Source: Lutjanus erythropterus (taxonomy: Eukaryota; Chordata; Actinopteri; Lutjaniformes; Lutjanidae). Taken from it: 64,000 nt of DNA. Below are positions 61,701-64,000 of the stretch, piece after piece; position 1 is the first letter of the stretch, and the number at the start of each line of letters is the position of its first letter. The translations under genes and the position numbers were made by a program. The stretch covers positions 5,764,903-5,828,902 of the forward strand of contig CM034594.1 of the NCBI GenBank assembly GCA_020091685.1, in the 5' to 3' direction. The notes under the pieces are model-generated. The model worked only from the letters and a program-made list of their open reading frames with translations. It did no database searches and had not been told where the DNA came from.

Positions 61701-62745
61701 TACTTCCACCCCTGTAGAACAGGTCTACACTGCACTCTTTCAAATCAAAGAGAGCTGTTTATCACAAAAATCCCTTCCCATAGTCTGTCAAGTCTGTTCA
61801 TACATCTATTTATACAAGATCTTTATGAAACGTTCCCTTTTTGATTTGTTACATGGTCATCATGCTGATTGTTGTTGCTGTCTAGAGTCTTGTAAATACA
61901 TATGGGCTCAAACATACAAATCAATCAAAAAACAATTTTTCAAATGCAGACATGACATTCAAAATGATTAATGACACAGTAACACCTGCATATACACTCC
62001 AACATTAAAGCTGTGGTGTGAAATGATCCACGGTGAATTCCTGTTTAGTACAAACAATCTTTGAGCCTGTTGCCCGGCAGTAAACACACTGATGATGTGA
62101 GAAAAGCTGAACAGGGGCCGTGTTTGTAACACGCAGTCACAGCTCTTCGTCACATGACAAACATTAGCGTGCAGCGAGCAGTAATCAAATGAACTTCAGA
62201 GGCTCTGAGAGACCAAAACAAGGAGAAATCATTCTAGGTCACACATGACAGGCATCTAGAGGCTGCATCTGACAGCAGGACTCTACATGTGTGAGCAGCA
62301 GCGAGGCACAGATAGAGAGATGGCCTGGAGCCTGTGGAGTGGTAGACAACAGGCCTACACACAGACAGAGAAACAGCCTGTGATTGTTTGTCGTCTCTCA
62401 GCTCTCCACAGAGAGGAGCTGCTGTTTATTACTCCGCTGCCAAGGTCACCTGATGATGGATGTTGTTAAAAATCATACAACACCAGAGGAGGATAAACTG
62501 CAGGCTGCGGCTGTGGCTCTTTGTGTGCATAAGATTTATCCACATTTAAATTTAAATTTTAACATATCTCATCATCATGTACTGTGCATTCTGTTACAAT
62601 AATATGGTATGAGCCTGCAAAAATCAAACTAGGGAAGGTTTGAGAGACCTAGAAAAGAGGGCAGCATGGCGGAGCATCTTTTTTTTTATTTCTCGTCTCT
62701 TTTTTTCAATTTGCTATGATAGGTTTTTACTATTTTTGCTGCATA
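58710..62745. other. Interval without a recognisable gene
   Basis: Only a repeat fragment at 59889-59940 (related to the MITE at 5191-5541) and simple AT-rich sequence were seen. Open frames here lack splice signals and coding character. Confidence 0.45.
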
Positions 62746-62747
62746 AT

Positions 62748-63015
62748 TGGTGGCACAGTGGTACAGTGGATGGGGCATTTATGTGAGGAGTCCTGGTGCT
62801 TCAGCTTCCCCACAGTCCAGAGACATGCAGTTTAGGTTAATTGGTGACTATAAATTGCAGTGTAAATGTGAGCGTGAGCGGTTGTTTGTCTCAGTGTGTC
62901 AATCTGTTGACCTGAGCAGCGTGTACCCTGCCTCTCGCTCACTGTCAGCTGGGATTAGCTCCAACCCTCCCTGACCTTCCAATAGAATGAGCGGTTATAG
63001 ATAATGGATGGATGG
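62748..63015 (+). repeat. Decayed, internally deleted SINE-type copy with (GGAT)n tail
   Basis: Starts GGTGGCACAGTGGTACAGTG and keeps CCCCACAGTCCAGAGACATG, TTAGGTTAATTGGTGACTAT and TCAGCTGGGATTAGCTCCAA, all matching 690-1060. The box-B region is deleted and the tail is GGAT instead of GAAT. Confidence 0.65.
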
Positions 63016-64000
63016 ATGCTGCATAATATTGTCATCTTTTTATGTTATTTGTTATCATTTCTAAAGTTAAGGTCTTTTTTTTCAGTGAGAGTTAGGGTTT
63101 TTGGAAAGTCTTGACAAGTGTTTCATTTTTGATGTGGAAATTTAGGTGTATAGTTTGGTGAAATGTGTGAATGCAGTTGGAAACTTCAGTGTCAACAAAT
63201 GTGTGTAATGAGATAAAGAAAAAACTATAGCAGGTCAAATGTTGTTTTTTCAGCTAGTAAGTAGGTGTAGGACAAAATCTCTTATTGGTGTTGAGTTTGG
63301 TTGATATAACATGATTTACATCATTTTCATTCTCATCAACCATTTCAGCGCACCATGTGGAAAGGAATATTGTTACTCTGGAAGAGACAACTTACACCTG
63401 GATAGAGATGAAGGTTTTCACTGTGGATACCTTTGCATTCATTTGCAGTGGTCTGTCCTCATAATACAGTGGTAAGCATATTGTTCCATGTGACCAAAAC
63501 ATTTATCTCACTTAAAAGTTTTCAATTTCAGAGTTTCAACAAAACTATGGAGGAGCCAGGCAGCAATATAAAAGGAGGAGTTTTTTTTCTATTTTGCTAT
63601 TTGAGAGTGAATTTCAACTTGTTTTGAGCATGCAGATTGTAAACACTTCATGTCTCCCTCCACCTCCAAGTGTGTAGGAGAGACTCTGCTGTAGTGTAGA
63701 AACATGGTAGTGCAACATGTTGGCCTCTGTCAATATAAACAGCTCATTCTTAGGTAATGAAAATACAACCATTCTTTTTTTCAGGTGGTTACACATCGAT
63801 GAAAACACACTTATGAATATTTTATTCCATTTCTGCTGTATTCTGACAATAAACCCTGATAATTCTTACACACTGGACACACTGAAAGAAAACTAATTTA
63901 AATCCCATAAATATGATCTAACATCTAATACAGCCCCAGGCGAAGAGAAGCCTGCAGCTGCTACTGAGCCATTTACTGTTTGAACAGAGATAGTAATCCC
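63016..64000. other. End of window, nothing assignable
   Basis: No exon, RNA gene or clear repeat family was recognised on either strand. Confidence 0.4.

Overview
The window looks like teleost fish nuclear DNA. It is AT-rich, has GT-AG introns of hundreds of bases to about 3 kb, several (CA/GT)n microsatellites, and many copies of short repeats that are common in ray-finned fish. No rRNA, tRNA, CRISPR array, phage or bacterial-type operon was seen. All gene models were built by hand from open frames, splice sites and reading-phase continuity; no database search was possible.

Layout: (1) About 4.0-35.9 kb, minus strand, is one very large gene. I could chain 31 coding exons with unbroken phase. 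It starts with a signal peptide and a cysteine-rich GCC2/GCC3 (ephrin-receptor-like) region. A possible cupredoxin-like fold and one membrane span follow. The tail of more than 1100 residues alternates helical segments with a degenerate D-P-x-T-G-type repeat. I do not recognise a named orthologue, and its 3' end was not found. (2) About 36-40 kb holds no gene that I can see. (3) 40.18-42.54 kb, plus strand, is a compact apolipoprotein gene, best matched to apolipoprotein A-V, with a TATA box and a non-coding first exon. (4) 42.5-44.8 kb is a tandemly duplicated block holding a copy of the apolipoprotein 3' tail and several fold-back repeats. (5) 45.07-49.69 kb, minus strand, is a complete ZPLD1-like (cupulin) gene: ten coding exons, 408 residues, a TATA box and a non-coding leader exon. 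(6) 50-56 kb is repeat-rich and has a decayed hAT BED-finger fragment. (7) 56.3-58.2 kb, minus strand, is a repeat-built coiled-coil reading frame with two frameshifts and one nonsense codon. An opposite-strand exon-like frame sits just beside it. (8) 58.7-64 kb holds only repeats and sequence I cannot assign.

The three intact genes do not form an obvious pathway: a large membrane receptor-like protein, a secreted lipid-binding apolipoprotein, and a secreted or membrane-bound ZP-domain matrix protein. The most unusual item is the large receptor-like gene. Transposon traces include a hAT-type element with 8-bp target duplications inside one of its introns and an inverted pair of RecQ-helicase-like fragments inside another.
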